Counted from the stretch's first letter, positions 8,097 through 17,058 are shown. The stretch is 32,817 bases of DNA from Erysipelotrichaceae bacterium (GCA_017512625.1 JAFWFB010000173.1:1-32817); one strand, 5' to 3'. Notes: generated by a model from the sequence alone, not told the origin. Translations and numbers: made by a program.

Positions 8097-8104
8097 GCGT
8101 TTAC
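8091..8104. promoter_or_regulatory. Possible cre-like operator over the ptsH -35 box
   Basis: An inverted repeat GTAAA-GCG-TTTAC (8092-8104) overlaps the -35 hexamer of the ptsH promoter. It resembles a catabolite-responsive element around the central CG but differs from the consensus at about three positions in either orientation. It could be a CcpA site or chance symmetry. Confidence 0.3.
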
Positions 8105-8110
8105 TTTTTC

Positions 8111-8572
8111 TTACTTGTGATAGGTTTCGTGATGCATGATCTTGAAACCGCGGTAGATCTGTTCGAGGATGATCAACCTGCTCATCTGGTGTAGGAAGGT
8201 CATCTTTCCCAGCTTCAGAAGATAGTCGGCTCTGTTTAGGACGTCATCACTGACCCCGATCGAACCGCCGATGATAAAGGTGATATTCCTCGAGGAATCG
8301 ATCAGACCCTGTAGCTTGTTGGCGAAAGCGACTGAATCCAGTTCACTGCCCCTTAGATCGAGCAGGATCACATAGTCATCGCTTTTTACCTGCTTAAGGA
8401 TCCTTTCACCTTCACTTTTTTTGATCTTGTCCTCATCGCCGGTCTCCAGATTCTCATCCCTGACCTCGATGACTTCGATCTTGCTATAACGGCTTATCCG
8501 CTTCTGATAATCATCGCAAAGGGCCTTGAGATTGCTGTCCTTGATCTTTCCGGCTGCAACGATCTTAATCAT
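8111..8572 (-). CDS. rlmH: 23S rRNA pseudouridine-1915 N3-methyltransferase RlmH
   Basis: RlmH is a small SPOUT (trefoil-knot) methyltransferase that methylates pseudouridine 1915 in helix 69 of 23S rRNA on assembled ribosomes. The 153-residue length is nearly standard. Visible family blocks are the N-terminal IKIVAAGKIKD, LLDLRGSELDS in the middle, and the knot segment FIIGGSIGVSDDVL. The near-invariant tail FLHQMSRLIILEQIYRGFKI and YHK end complete it. It overlaps the end of htrA by 8 bases and is the last gene of the long rpsF-to-rlmH cluster. htrA and rlmH are also near neighbours in other Bacillota. Confidence 0.96.
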   Translation of the reverse strand: MIKIVAAGKIKDSNLKALCDDYQKRISRYSKIEVIEVRDENLETGDEDKIKKSEGERILKQVKSDDYVILLDLRGSELDSVAFANKLQGLIDSSRNITFIIGGSIGVSDDVLNRADYLLKLGKMTFLHQMSRLIILEQIYRGFKIMHHETYHK

Positions 8573-9611
8573 TGTCTGCTGACTCCAATACTACCTGCTG
8601 GCCTAAGCGCATGACGACGATGGTCAGCTGCTCGCTATCCTCATAGATGGCTTTCTGGTAGTCCTCGATATTGTTGATGGTCATGCCATTGATGGATTGG
8701 ATGATATCGCCCCTGGCCAGTCCGATCTGGGATCCCAGGGAATGGGAATCGATATTGTAGACATATACTCCGGATACGACATTGGCTTCGATGTTGAGAC
8801 TGGAACGCTGGTAGGTCTCCAGATCGTTCAGTCCGACGACCTTGATGCCCAGCTCATTCCTTTTGATCTCGCTTCCTTCAAGCATCTTGGAAACGATATT
8901 CTTGATCTGATTGATCGGGATCGAAAGGGTCTTATTGGTCTCATCTCTGACCTTCATGGTATTCATACCGATTACTTCACCACCGATATTGATAAGCGGT
9001 CCGCCACTGTAGCCTTCATCGATCTCTACATCGCTTTGGATCATGGTAAGGACGTAGTTTCTCGCGTTGAGGCTGTAGCTTACCTGACGGTATTTATCGG
9101 ATACGATGCCAAGGGTAAGCGACGAAGCATAGCGGGCTTCTTTTGAACTTCCCGCAGCGATCACAAATTCACCGGTCGTAAGTCTTGATGAGTCGCCAAG
9201 ATCGGCCTTAAGGACCTCAAAGTCCGGCTTTACCAGCAACAGTGCGATATCATTGATCTCATCAACGGCTATCGTCTGGGCAGGCAGAGAACGGAAATTA
9301 TCAAACTCGACTCCGATGTAGTCGCCGCTATTGGCGATCACATGGGCATTGGTCAGGATATAGGCATCCCCATCGTGATAATCATAGATAAAACCGCTGC
9401 CGTAGGAAGTGGCGGTCGTGATCTTTACGATGATCTGATCGATGCTTTTTACCGCATTGGTGATCTCGGTCGTGTATTCATTGATCGTATTGTGGATGAT
9501 CAGGTTTTCGTTGCTTTGATCCAGACGATGCCTGATACCTTCCAGTTCCGTGAACAGATATAGATTGATTAGCGCCAGGATGGCGAAAATGATGATCCAG
9601 ATTCTTTTCAT
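8565..9611 (-). CDS. htrA: Membrane-anchored HtrA/DegP-type serine protease
   Basis: This envelope quality-control protease degrades misfolded exported proteins. Residues 5-22 are a single N-terminal membrane anchor, followed by a short helical linker and a trypsin-like domain. The catalytic triad is His90 (LTNAHVI), Asp121 (EINDIALL) and Ser202 (EGYSGGPL). The residue before the catalytic Ser is Tyr where most HtrA proteins have Asn. A C-terminal PDZ domain (about 255-340) includes GLARGDIIQSINGM and a VVMRLGQ strand. At 348 residues it is a compact form of the family. It follows the M23 peptidase gene by 9 bases and overlaps rlmH, within an operon of cell-envelope and replication genes. Confidence 0.93.
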   Translation of the reverse strand: MKRIWIIIFAILALINLYLFTELEGIRHRLDQSNENLIIHNTINEYTTEITNAVKSIDQIIVKITTATSYGSGFIYDYHDGDAYILTNAHVIANSGDYIGVEFDNFRSLPAQTIAVDEINDIALLLVKPDFEVLKADLGDSSRLTTGEFVIAAGSSKEARYASSLTLGIVSDKYRQVSYSLNARNYVLTMIQSDVEIDEGYSGGPLINIGGEVIGMNTMKVRDETNKTLSIPINQIKNIVSKMLEGSEIKRNELGIKVVGLNDLETYQRSSLNIEANVVSGVYVYNIDSHSLGSQIGLARGDIIQSINGMTINNIEDYQKAIYEDSEQLTIVVMRLGQQVVLESADND

Positions 9612-9620
9612 ATACTACCT

Positions 9621-11135
9621 CTAGCAGCCCATGATGGTGCAGGCATCGATCTTGGTTCCGTTGATCCTGATCTCGAAGTGAACGTGAGGTCCGGTCGCCA
9701 TACCGGTCATACCGATCTGGCCGATGACTTCACCCTTGTAAACGACATCTCCCTGTTCGACGAAGGCCGGAACATTGAAATGTGCATACAGGGTCTGGTA
9801 ACCGTTCTGATGATCGATCATGACATAGTAGCCACTGATGTCATCGTATCCCTTAGAAATGACGATGCCATTATCAGCAGCGTAGCAGTTGCCATAAGGA
9901 TTATAGACATCGATGAAGTCGGTTCCCATGTGGATACCTCTGGAACTAGTATAGCAGGCCCAGTGACAGGATACCCGCCAGTTATCGACCGGATAACGGA
10001 AGATGCCTGAACCGATGCCGGTCATATTGCGTGAACCGGTCCTGATAACACCCTGGATCGGTTCTGTTACGACATTGGATGACACCATGGTGGTAAGTGG
10101 GGTCTGTAAGACACCATTGATATAGACTTCGTTGTATAAAACGCTTTTTACACCCAGCACTTCTTCGACTTCGATCACTTCGGTGCCATAGGACATCGTA
10201 TCATCCTCGATATAGATGGTATTTTCCGGATAGATGATCTCTTCACGCAGGTTTTCCCTGGTCACATAGACCGTGATCGGGGAAGTGAAATAGGTGACAT
10301 TCAGTTCCATGCCCGGTTCCAGGATCTGGGTCGGGCTGGATAGTTTATCCTTATTGAGCATGACCAGACGCTCAGGGGTCATGTTCTCGTTATAGAAGGA
10401 AACTCCTTCCAGAGTCTGTCCTTCCAAGACGGTATAGTATTCTCTTTCTTCGTTATCGCCATAACATAGATATTCCAGGACTTTTTCCTGACTGTCCAGG
10501 ATATCCTCCGGGCGGGCAAAGCAACTGCTTATCTCGATCTTTTCCATGATATTCAAAGAGACATCACGGGTACCATAGTCCTGCAGTTCAGGTGTCTTTT
10601 CTCCTGAAGTGATCAGTCTTAGAGATTCAGGCGAAATGAAGTTGCTTAAGAATTCATTTAAGGCATTGTCAAAGTCTTCTTCGCTTTTTACATAGATCGT
10701 TGCATAGGTACCGACATTGTCGCTGAAAGCGACCTTATAGCCCTTGATAGCCAAAAGGCCGTTATCCCTTAGATATTCAAAGATCTCATAATCCTTGTTT
10801 TCGTATACCGCATTGGTCTTCTCTTTAATCAGGTAGATACCCTCGTAATAGCTGGATTCATAGTCCTTGTATTCCGGATAGCGCTGATCGAGATAATCAT
10901 CGATGAAGGTCTCCAGATAGGCGGGGTCAGTAACGACTCCGATATATTTACCGGCCTGATACATCTTGGTGACCATGTGGATATCATCCTGTCTGCTTAC
11001 GACCTTCTGATCGACGGCCGAATTCTCTTCGCCCAGATCGACCTGACCGAGTACCTGATGGTAGATGTAAGGCAAGCCAAAAACGATTGCTCCCGCAAGG
11101 ATGAAAGCGATCAGGATTTTGGTTATTTTATTCAT
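9621..11135 (-). CDS. Membrane-anchored M23 metallopeptidase with LysM-like and G5-like domains
   Basis: This is a probable cell-wall hydrolase acting outside the membrane. Residues 7-29 form an uncleaved signal anchor. A region of about 200 residues with no clear family follows. Next come a LysM-like segment starting EYYTVLEGQTLEGVSF and a G5-like segment (ITVYVTRENLREEIIYPENT onward). The C-terminal M23 (LytM) domain has zinc ligands in GIHMGTDF and the HVHFE motif (about residues 484-488). Both ligand groups are intact, so it should be active. The exported part has several Cys residues (SSCF, YLCYG, SCHWAC, NCYA, DACTIMGC), suggesting disulphides. The start overlaps the dnaB stop (ATGA). 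Confidence 0.9.
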   Translation of the reverse strand: MNKITKILIAFILAGAIVFGLPYIYHQVLGQVDLGEENSAVDQKVVSRQDDIHMVTKMYQAGKYIGVVTDPAYLETFIDDYLDQRYPEYKDYESSYYEGIYLIKEKTNAVYENKDYEIFEYLRDNGLLAIKGYKVAFSDNVGTYATIYVKSEEDFDNALNEFLSNFISPESLRLITSGEKTPELQDYGTRDVSLNIMEKIEISSCFARPEDILDSQEKVLEYLCYGDNEEREYYTVLEGQTLEGVSFYNENMTPERLVMLNKDKLSSPTQILEPGMELNVTYFTSPITVYVTRENLREEIIYPENTIYIEDDTMSYGTEVIEVEEVLGVKSVLYNEVYINGVLQTPLTTMVSSNVVTEPIQGVIRTGSRNMTGIGSGIFRYPVDNWRVSCHWACYTSSRGIHMGTDFIDVYNPYGNCYAADNGIVISKGYDDISGYYVMIDHQNGYQTLYAHFNVPAFVEQGDVVYKGEVIGQIGMTGMATGPHVHFEIRINGTKIDACTIMGC

Positions 11136-12472
11136 TGGTTATTTACCACTCCATAGAAGGCGTTGATATCCTTCTGGAAAGACAGTCTGAATTCGCCGGT
11201 TGGACCATTACGGTGCTTGGCGATGTTTACTTCAACGATCTGATTGTTCTCTTTGGCTAAGTCGCGGTCATAGTAGGCTTCGCGGTAAAGGAACATGACT
11301 ACGTCAGCATCCTGCTCCAGGGCTCCGGATTCACGCAAATCGGAAAGCATCGGTCTTTTATCCTCACGTCTTTCAACGCTACGGGATAGCTGACTTAAGG
11401 CGATGACCGGGACATTCAGCTCTCTGGCTAGGGCTTTGAGGTTACGGGAGATCTCACTTACTTCCACCTGACGGGATTCCACGTTATTGCGGGTAGAACC
11501 GATCAACTGGATGTAGTCGATTATTACCAAGGAAAGACCTTCCTTATTCTTTAACTTACGGCACTTGGAGAAGATCTCCGAGACCTTGATACCCGGGGTA
11601 TCATCGATATACAGTTTTTCGTTCTTTAACTGATCCGTGGCCTGCATGATCCTGTTCCATTCATCATTGGTCAGCTTGCCCCGACGGATCTTTTCACCAT
11701 TGACCTTGGAGCGCATGGTGATGATTCTTCTTAGTAACTGCTCAGCACCCATTTCCAAGGAAAAGACAGCAACTGCTTCCGTGGAACCGCGGGATGAGCT
11801 GGCAACGTTGGTGGCGATATTAAGGGCAAAGGCTGTCTTACCGACACTCGGTCTGGCCGCCATGATGATCAGGTCACCACGCTGGAAGCCATTGGTGATA
11901 TTGTCCATATCGGTATAATTGGTCTTTACGCCCGCATCGATCGATCCGGCTTCGACCTGACGGATATTCTCGATGACATCATCCAGGGTATCGGCAGTAT
12001 TGACGAAATCGTTGACGAAACGGTTGCGGGTGACATTCAGGATCGAACTTTCCGCAAAGTCCAGGATCTCATCGATGCTGTTCTGGGAATTGAATCCTTC
12101 ATCAGTGATCTCCTTGGAAGCCTTAATGATCTTACGCTGGTAGGATTTGGCCTTGATGACATTGATATATTCTTCTGAAGCGGAATTTCCGGTTGCTGCA
12201 TTTTGCAGATCCAGGATATATTCGGTACCGCCGACCTTGTCTAGCAGATTGTAATCCTTAAGACGGGTGATCAGGGTAACGCTATCGACCGTCTGGCCCT
12301 CATTGCGTAAGCTGGCCATGGTCCGGTAGATGGTCTGGTGGCGGTCAAGATAAAAATCCTCACTCTCAAGACCATCTTCGAGCGCCATATTCAAAGCATC
12401 TTCATATAAAAGAAAATTGCCGAGTAAAGCAATCTCCGCATCATCGCTGTGAGGCATGGTTTTAACGTTCAT
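11132..12472 (-). CDS. dnaB: Replicative DNA helicase DnaB (DnaC in Bacillus naming)
   Basis: The ring-shaped 5'-3' helicase of the replication fork. The 446 residues comprise the N-terminal primase-interacting domain (PHSDDAEIALLGNFL onward), a linker helix and the RecA-like motor domain. The Walker A motif is AARPSVGKTAFAL (about residue 205) and Walker B is VIIDYIQLI. LSQLSRSVERR and the arginine-finger region RNGPTGEFRLSF are both present. An AAAGGAGAG site lies 6 bases from the ATG, overlapping the end of rplI. The rplI-dnaB order is conserved in Bacillota. No intein or other insertion interrupts it. Confidence 0.97.
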   Translation of the reverse strand: MNVKTMPHSDDAEIALLGNFLLYEDALNMALEDGLESEDFYLDRHQTIYRTMASLRNEGQTVDSVTLITRLKDYNLLDKVGGTEYILDLQNAATGNSASEEYINVIKAKSYQRKIIKASKEITDEGFNSQNSIDEILDFAESSILNVTRNRFVNDFVNTADTLDDVIENIRQVEAGSIDAGVKTNYTDMDNITNGFQRGDLIIMAARPSVGKTAFALNIATNVASSSRGSTEAVAVFSLEMGAEQLLRRIITMRSKVNGEKIRRGKLTNDEWNRIMQATDQLKNEKLYIDDTPGIKVSEIFSKCRKLKNKEGLSLVIIDYIQLIGSTRNNVESRQVEVSEISRNLKALARELNVPVIALSQLSRSVERREDKRPMLSDLRESGALEQDADVVMFLYREAYYDRDLAKENNQIVEVNIAKHRNGPTGEFRLSFQKDINAFYGVVNNQ

Positions 12473-12473
12473 C

Positions 12474-12917
12474 CTAGCTCTCCTTTAACAATACTTTGAT
12501 AGTGGCTACTACACCTTTATATAATTCAACATTGACGTTGGAATAACCCAGACTTGTAATCGGCTCGCTGTCGATGATCTTTCGTTTATCGATCGTGATG
12601 CCTTTTTTGGCAAGTTCATCCTGCAGTTTATTCATGCTTAAACTATTAAAGACTTTTCCATCGGAATTGGCCTTGACTTGGAAGACAAATTCCTGACTTT
12701 CAATGACTTTCTTCAGCTCGATAGCTTCTTTCTTCAGTTCTTCCTGATGGGCCTGTTCCTCTTTCTTCTGGTTGGAAAGGATATTCATGGCGGTATCGCT
12801 TGGCATTACGCCCAGTTTCTGCTTGATCAGGAAATTCTTGGCGTAACCGTCGGATACTTCGACGACTTCTCCCTTTTTTCCGACCTTCTTGACATCTTTA
12901 AGCAATATTACTTTCAT
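12474..12917 (-). CDS. rplI: 50S ribosomal protein L9
   Basis: L9 binds 23S rRNA near the base of the L1 stalk. The protein shows the N-terminal RNA-binding domain ([20 protein letters not shown] and the DGYAKNFLI block), the long connecting helix, and a C-terminal domain. At 147 residues it has the usual length. The frame is open to 12950, but the ATG at 12917 gives the universally conserved start and has a GGGAGA site 8 bases upstream. It overlaps the end of gdpP by 20 bases; this gdpP-rplI-dnaB order is typical of Bacillota. Confidence 0.96.
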   Translation of the reverse strand: MKVILLKDVKKVGKKGEVVEVSDGYAKNFLIKQKLGVMPSDTAMNILSNQKKEEQAHQEELKKEAIELKKVIESQEFVFQVKANSDGKVFNSLSMNKLQDELAKKGITIDKRKIIDSEPITSLGYSNVNVELYKGVVATIKVLLKES

Positions 12918-14862
12918 CTGCACTCTCCCGATAGTATTCTTCCAGCACATCCAGCAGTTCGTTCACGATTGCCTGGATGGTGGTATTTTTTCTCTGTAAG
13001 CCGGCGCTGGTCATATGACCTCCGCCATGCATCTGTTCCATGATGCGCTGTACATTGACATCACGGATGGATCTGGCACTGACACTGATCTCGTCTTCGC
13101 CAATCTTGGCGATAACGAAGGCTACCTTGATACCCTTGGTATAGACCAGCTCATCAGCGGCCTTGGAAATGACTGAACGGCTGTAGATATCATCATCTGC
13201 ACCGGTGGCGATAATGATATCCGGTTCATAGACGATCGCATTCTCGATCAGAGCCGATTTCTGACGGATCTCATCGATAGCATAGACGTTGAGCTCATCG
13301 CACTCGACCGTATCGCAGCCATAGCGCTTAAGGATTCCCAATACATCGAAAGTCCTGGCTCCGACTCTTTGACGGATGCGGTTGGTATCGATGAGGATTC
13401 CCAGATAGGCGATATTGGCCTCATAACGGCTGAGGCTGACCTTGCTGCCAAAGAACTGCATGATCTCCAGGATCATCTCACTGGCAGAACTGGCACTTGG
13501 CTCGATATAGACCAACACGGTCTTGGATCCGAGATTGGCACTTCTTCGGTGATGATCGATGATCGCGACCTTATTGGCGTTTTCAATGATTGGATGGGCA
13601 GCGGTATTAAGCGGATTGTGATGGTCGACCATGACGACCAAAGTATCCGGACCTAAACGGTTTTCCGCTTCCTGAAGGGTGATGAACTCATGATCGCTTA
13701 ACTGTTCCTTGTATCTTTCCAGTACGGAAGCGATCATCGGTTCGATCGGCATATTACGGTTGACGATGGCTACATCGTTGACATATTTCCTGGCAATGAC
13801 ACTGATCATCAATGAGGATGCTACAGCGTCCGCATCCATGTTCTCATGGCCGACGATCAATACATTGGAGGCTTCCATGATCAGGTCGCGAAGTGCTCCC
13901 GCAATCGCTCTGACCTTGGTCTTGGACTGTTTCTCATAGGCTTCGGAAGATCCACCATAGAAGTGGACTTCTTCGCCGATCTTTTGAATGGCGATCTGAT
14001 CGCCACCTCGGGAGATCGCCAGATCGATCAGTTCGCCGGATAGTTCATCTAGCTCGATCTGGGAGCTTCCGCCTCGGGAGAAGCTCAGTGAAAGGGTAAT
14101 AGGCAGATCAAGTGATCTGGCCTCCTTACGGATATTGGCGCAGATGCTGAAATGATCTTTCATCAGTTTATCCAGGATCTCTTCATTGAGGACCAGATAA
14201 AGGCGGTTGCTCTTGATCTGTTTGAAGATGATGCCATAGTTTTTCAGATAATCGAAAAGCATCTGGTTGAGTTTATAGGTAGCGGAGATATTCTCGTCAT
14301 CATATTCGAGGATCTCCTCGTAGTTATCCAGATTCGCAACACCAACGACCAAGGCTGAATTCTCATATTTACGGGTAATGTCATAGAGCTCGGTGATGTC
14401 CTTGAACATCAATACTTTGCCCTCATCCTTTTTGACTACTTCGTATTTCTTGCTTTCGATCACGACGGTTATCGAATCGACATCCCCTTCGATGACCTCA
14501 CTTAACTGTGGGATCCACTGTAAAATGGACTGGTTTAGATGTTCCATATTGTTGTCTTTAAAGAACTGGGATTGCCAGACAACTTCAAAGTCATCGTTAT
14601 AGACCAAAACGCCGACCTTGGTATAGTCAAGGGCTTCCTTGAAGTTATGATCCAGTGATTCTTCGATCAGATCGTTGTTGCTCTTTTGGATCGCTGAGAC
14701 TCCATAGACATAGAAGCTGTAGAGGATCAGCATCAAAGACCAGACGATCAGGGCCGGGATCATGTTCTTTTGAAAGAACAAATGCAACAGTAAAAGCGTA
14801 AGGCCGATGACAGCCATGCTCGTGTAGACGATAAAACTCTGGTTAACAGTCTTTTTAGTCAT
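12898..14862 (-). CDS. gdpP: Cyclic-di-AMP phosphodiesterase GdpP (YybT)
   Basis: GdpP hydrolyses the second messenger c-di-AMP to pApA, affecting potassium and turgor control and beta-lactam tolerance. The 654 residues follow the family order. There are two membrane helices (about 11-30 and 34-56), a PAS-like sensor region (about 75-160), and a GGDEF domain (about 170-295) whose signature is degenerate (SRGGDQ). The DHH phosphatase domain has Mn-binding motifs GHENMDAD (about 338-345), MVDHH (412-416) and IIDHH (434-438). The DHHA1 domain carries [11 protein letters not shown] near residue 620. All metal ligands are intact, so the enzyme should be active. It overlaps yybS upstream and rplI downstream. 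Confidence 0.97.
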   Translation of the reverse strand: MTKKTVNQSFIVYTSMAVIGLTLLLLHLFFQKNMIPALIVWSLMLILYSFYVYGVSAIQKSNNDLIEESLDHNFKEALDYTKVGVLVYNDDFEVVWQSQFFKDNNMEHLNQSILQWIPQLSEVIEGDVDSITVVIESKKYEVVKKDEGKVLMFKDITELYDITRKYENSALVVGVANLDNYEEILEYDDENISATYKLNQMLFDYLKNYGIIFKQIKSNRLYLVLNEEILDKLMKDHFSICANIRKEARSLDLPITLSLSFSRGGSSQIELDELSGELIDLAISRGGDQIAIQKIGEEVHFYGGSSEAYEKQSKTKVRAIAGALRDLIMEASNVLIVGHENMDADAVASSLMISVIARKYVNDVAIVNRNMPIEPMIASVLERYKEQLSDHEFITLQEAENRLGPDTLVVMVDHHNPLNTAAHPIIENANKVAIIDHHRRSANLGSKTVLVYIEPSASSASEMILEIMQFFGSKVSLSRYEANIAYLGILIDTNRIRQRVGARTFDVLGILKRYGCDTVECDELNVYAIDEIRQKSALIENAIVYEPDIIIATGADDDIYSRSVISKAADELVYTKGIKVAFVIAKIGEDEISVSARSIRDVNVQRIMEQMHGGGHMTSAGLQRKNTTIQAIVNELLDVLEEYYRESADESNIA

Positions 14863-15796
14863 AATTCATTTTGTTTTTCAAATACATCTTTAATGGTCCG
14901 GAACCATAAAGGAATCCCACCACGGTAAGTACCAGCAGGGACAACGGGAAAAGGAAGACGATCAAAGCAACGATAATGAACGTCACTCTCTTCTTTAATA
15001 CTATTATCCCATAACTGACAGAGAATATGTAACCAAGATAAGACAGGTAAAAGACGCCAATAACCGACAAAACCATCAGGATACTGATGAAAATGTTATC
15101 CGGATATTTGATGCCCAACTGATAGACATAAGGCATCGCCATGATCGCAAAGATCGCCAGATAGCTTAAGATAGTTGGAAACTCATACATGTAAATCGGC
15201 TTTATCGGCGGTACCTCATACTTCATCCTTCTTAGGAAGATGATGCTTAGCATGTAGACCATGATCGATTCCATGACCCCCACCAGGATCGTACTTAAGA
15301 TATAAAGGATGATCAGGGTCGAGGAGTTGAGCATAGCCTCACTGAATTTGATGCCGGTATCATTCATCATCTGCATCGTGCTTTCCTTGACTGCCATAAG
15401 CTCATCCATGACCGGATAGCCCATGATCGGGAAGATGATGAAGGCCGCAATGATCTCATAGACCACCGCGATCAGGATCGCCTCGATCATGACCTTGCGT
15501 CTATCAGCCTTCTTGGTATAGATCCTGGAGACGATGATTCCTTCGACGATTCCAAGAGGTGCGTAAACATTGCTGTAGATATCGCCGAAAAGAAAGCTCA
15601 GAAACAGGATGCCGATAATAAGGCCGCTGATATACTTATTACCATTGCGGATGATGTAGATCAAAATACTGATGGCTTCCACCATCATCAGCAGGGTACT
15701 GAACATGTTGGCGAATTGTCTGTCCAGAAACATCAGGGCATCGTTGATGGCAATGATGATGGCTCCTTCAGTGATCTTATGCAAATCTTTGTTCAT
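14855..15796 (-). CDS. yybS: YybS-family DUF2232 membrane protein
   Basis: A 313-residue polytopic membrane protein with about eight hydrophobic helices. Its N-terminal half resembles the substrate-binding membrane subunits of ECF transporters. Position and composition match YybS (DUF2232), which lies just before gdpP in many Bacillota. Its function is not established. The end overlaps the gdpP start by 8 bases, so the two are likely made together. A small hairpin ends about 14 bases before the ATG, and the only ribosome-site-like purines (AGAGG and TAGG) lie in or next to it, so initiation may be weak or controlled. Confidence 0.82.
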   Translation of the reverse strand: MNKDLHKITEGAIIIAINDALMFLDRQFANMFSTLLMMVEAISILIYIIRNGNKYISGLIIGILFLSFLFGDIYSNVYAPLGIVEGIIVSRIYTKKADRRKVMIEAILIAVVYEIIAAFIIFPIMGYPVMDELMAVKESTMQMMNDTGIKFSEAMLNSSTLIILYILSTILVGVMESIMVYMLSIIFLRRMKYEVPPIKPIYMYEFPTILSYLAIFAIMAMPYVYQLGIKYPDNIFISILMVLSVIGVFYLSYLGYIFSVSYGIIVLKKRVTFIIVALIVFLFPLSLLVLTVVGFLYGSGPLKMYLKNKMNYD

Positions 15797-15809
15797 ATAA
15801 AAACCTAAT

Positions 15810-15828
15810 CCTCTTTCTGAGAAAGAGG
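15810..15828 (-). terminator. Intra-operon hairpin between rpsR and yybS
   Basis: An 8-bp perfect stem (CCTCTTTC with GAAAGAGG) with a 3-base loop lies 16 bases after the rpsR stop. On the minus strand it is followed by ATTAGGTTTTTAT, a modest U-run. It could be an attenuator that lowers expression of the downstream genes relative to the ribosomal proteins. Confidence 0.55.
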
Positions 15829-15844
15829 CTTCATTGACGGATAA

Positions 15845-16072
15845 TTATTGCACGTAAGGCAGTAAAGCCATCTGACGTGCTCTTTTGATTGCTGTTGCCA
15901 GCATTCTTTGATACTTAGCACTGGTTCCGGTCACTCTTCTTGGGGTGATCTTGCCATTAGCACTAATGAATCTCTTTAATAATTCAACATCTTTGTAATC
16001 GATATATTTGATCTTATTCTTGGTGAAGTAACAAGATTTCTTGAAACCTGTTCTACGTTTCTTGTAAGCCAT
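15845..16072 (-). CDS. rpsR: 30S ribosomal protein S18
   Basis: The 75-residue protein has the conserved S18 core: [32 protein letters not shown] and RQMALLPY. S18 pairs with S6 on the 30S platform. It has one Cys (KSCYF) and therefore no complete zinc-ribbon set. It is the last gene of the rpsF-ssb-rpsR unit, in the standard Bacillota order. The S6:S18 complex is a known autoregulator of this operon in bacteria. Confidence 0.97.
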   Translation of the reverse strand: MAYKKRRTGFKKSCYFTKNKIKYIDYKDVELLKRFISANGKITPRRVTGTSAKYQRMLATAIKRARQMALLPYVQ

Positions 16073-16092
16073 AATCGCTTATTTCCTTTCTA

Positions 16093-16572
16093 TCAATAAA
16101 ATGGCAGATCGTCGCTGCTGATATCCAAAGTCGGAGTATCGAGGTACGGATCTTCATAGTTGCCACCGGTCTGATCGTTGTTAGACTGGTAGCTGTTATT
16201 GTTGCTGTTGTTATAAGCATTGTTGTTAGGTGCAGATGTCTGATTGCCCTGGGAATTGCGTGATTCCAGCAGTGTGACATTGTCACATACCACTTCCGTA
16301 ACATAGACCTTACGACCATCTTGACCATCGTAGTTTCGGGTCTGGATACGGCCTTCGACACCAATCAGATTTCCTTTCCTGGCATAGGAGCTCAGATAAT
16401 TTGCGCTCTGATTCCAGGCAACACAATTAATAAAGTCAGCTTCACGGTTACCGTCCCTGTTGGTATAGCGGCGGTTGCAGGCCAGAGTGAAGTTGCAGCA
16501 GTTATTGCTGCCGGCTTGCCTGATTTCCGGATCCTTGGTGATTCTTCCAACTAATACAACTTTATTAATCAT
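16093..16572 (-). CDS. ssb: Single-stranded DNA-binding protein SSB
   Basis: The essential replication SSB. The N-terminal OB fold (residues 1-105) starts MINKVVLVGRITKDPE and includes FINCVAWNQSANYL and VEGRIQTRNYDGQDGRKVYV. A flexible linker rich in Asn, Ser and Gln follows (about 110-140). The acidic tip DDLPFY matches the consensus that recruits repair and replication partners. It lies between rpsF and rpsR, the usual arrangement. The final Tyr after the DDLPF motif is a small departure from most SSBs, which end in Phe. Confidence 0.97.
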   Translation of the reverse strand: MINKVVLVGRITKDPEIRQAGSNNCCNFTLACNRRYTNRDGNREADFINCVAWNQSANYLSSYARKGNLIGVEGRIQTRNYDGQDGRKVYVTEVVCDNVTLLESRNSQGNQTSAPNNNAYNNSNNNSYQSNNDQTGGNYEDPYLDTPTLDISSDDLPFY

Positions 16573-16580
16573 AATGCACC

Positions 16581-16874
16581 TTATTTCTTTTCATCCTGAT
16601 CGATTACAAGATGACGAATGACGTTACTGTTGATTCTGGTCAAACGGTTGAACTCGTTTAAGCCTTCAACATCGACAGTGAACTCAGTGACTACATAGTA
16701 GCCTTTGGTAAAATCATCAATCGGGTAAGCCAGTTCTCTGAGTCCCCATTCGTTGACTGAGTCAATGGTTCCGCCATGATTTAAAATAACGCCATGGGTT
16801 GCTTCGATAACTGATGCTCTGGTAGCGTCATCTAAATTAGGATTGATGATATACATCACTTCATAACTTTTCAT
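16581..16874 (-). CDS. rpsF: 30S ribosomal protein S6
   Basis: The 97-residue protein shows S6 family features: MKSYEVMYIINPNL at the N-terminus, WGLRELAYPIDDFTKGYYVV in the middle, and RLTRINSNVIRHLVI at the end. The frame is open to 16919, but the ATG at 16874 has a strong AAGGAGG site and gives the conserved start. It begins the rpsF-ssb-rpsR operon. Two hairpins lie in the roughly 60-base leader and could be an S6:S18 feedback site. Confidence 0.96.
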   Translation of the reverse strand: MKSYEVMYIINPNLDDATRASVIEATHGVILNHGGTIDSVNEWGLRELAYPIDDFTKGYYVVTEFTVDVEGLNEFNRLTRINSNVIRHLVIDQDEKK

Positions 16875-16888
16875 GTTATCCTCCTTAT

Positions 16889-16939
16889 GGTCTAGCGGTC
16901 TATTACGAAAAATAGACAAGGAATAGATTCCTATTCTTA
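16889..16939 (-). promoter_or_regulatory. Putative rpsF leader RNA with two hairpins (possible S6:S18 autoregulatory site)
   Basis: Between the promoter and the rpsF ribosome site, two stem-loops can form on the minus-strand transcript. One is a 6-bp GAATAG/CTATTC stem (16921-16936). The other is a 7-bp GTCTATT/AATAGAC stem (16898-16917), followed directly by CCG. A second copy of TAGAC further on allows an alternative pairing that would place the CCG in a bulge. Known S6:S18 leader motifs depend on a CCG in a bulged stem, so this fits, but I have not matched the full consensus. Confidence 0.4.
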
Positions 16940-16942
16940 AAT

Positions 16943-16951
16943 ATATTAACA
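16943..16951 (-). promoter_or_regulatory. Probable extended -10 promoter of rpsF
   Basis: On the minus strand the sequence reads TGTTAATAT, a TG-n extended -10 box. A weak TTTTAT lies 17 bases further upstream. Transcription would start near 16936, at the first leader hairpin. Confidence 0.5.
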
Positions 16952-17058
16952 GATAATCCCAGAAAATAAAAACTATTTTTTATTAATAAACATGCATCTT
17001 TTCCCACATTTCAGTTGTTTCAAGCTTCATTAGTGATCGATGGTCCATGTTTGGCTTT

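Noticed and set aside
8697..9563. Plus-strand frames opposite htrA
   Set aside because: They are shadows with runs of D, I and G typical of antisense reading of GAT/ATC-rich coding sequence.
16053..16364. Minus-strand frame overlapping ssb in another phase
   Set aside because: ssb covers the region with a full family match; this frame has low-complexity T and I runs.
16952..17058. Non-coding gap between the rpsF and SSB-like promoters as an RNA gene
   Set aside because: It is AT-rich with no strong stem or terminator; the promoters at both sides explain the space.
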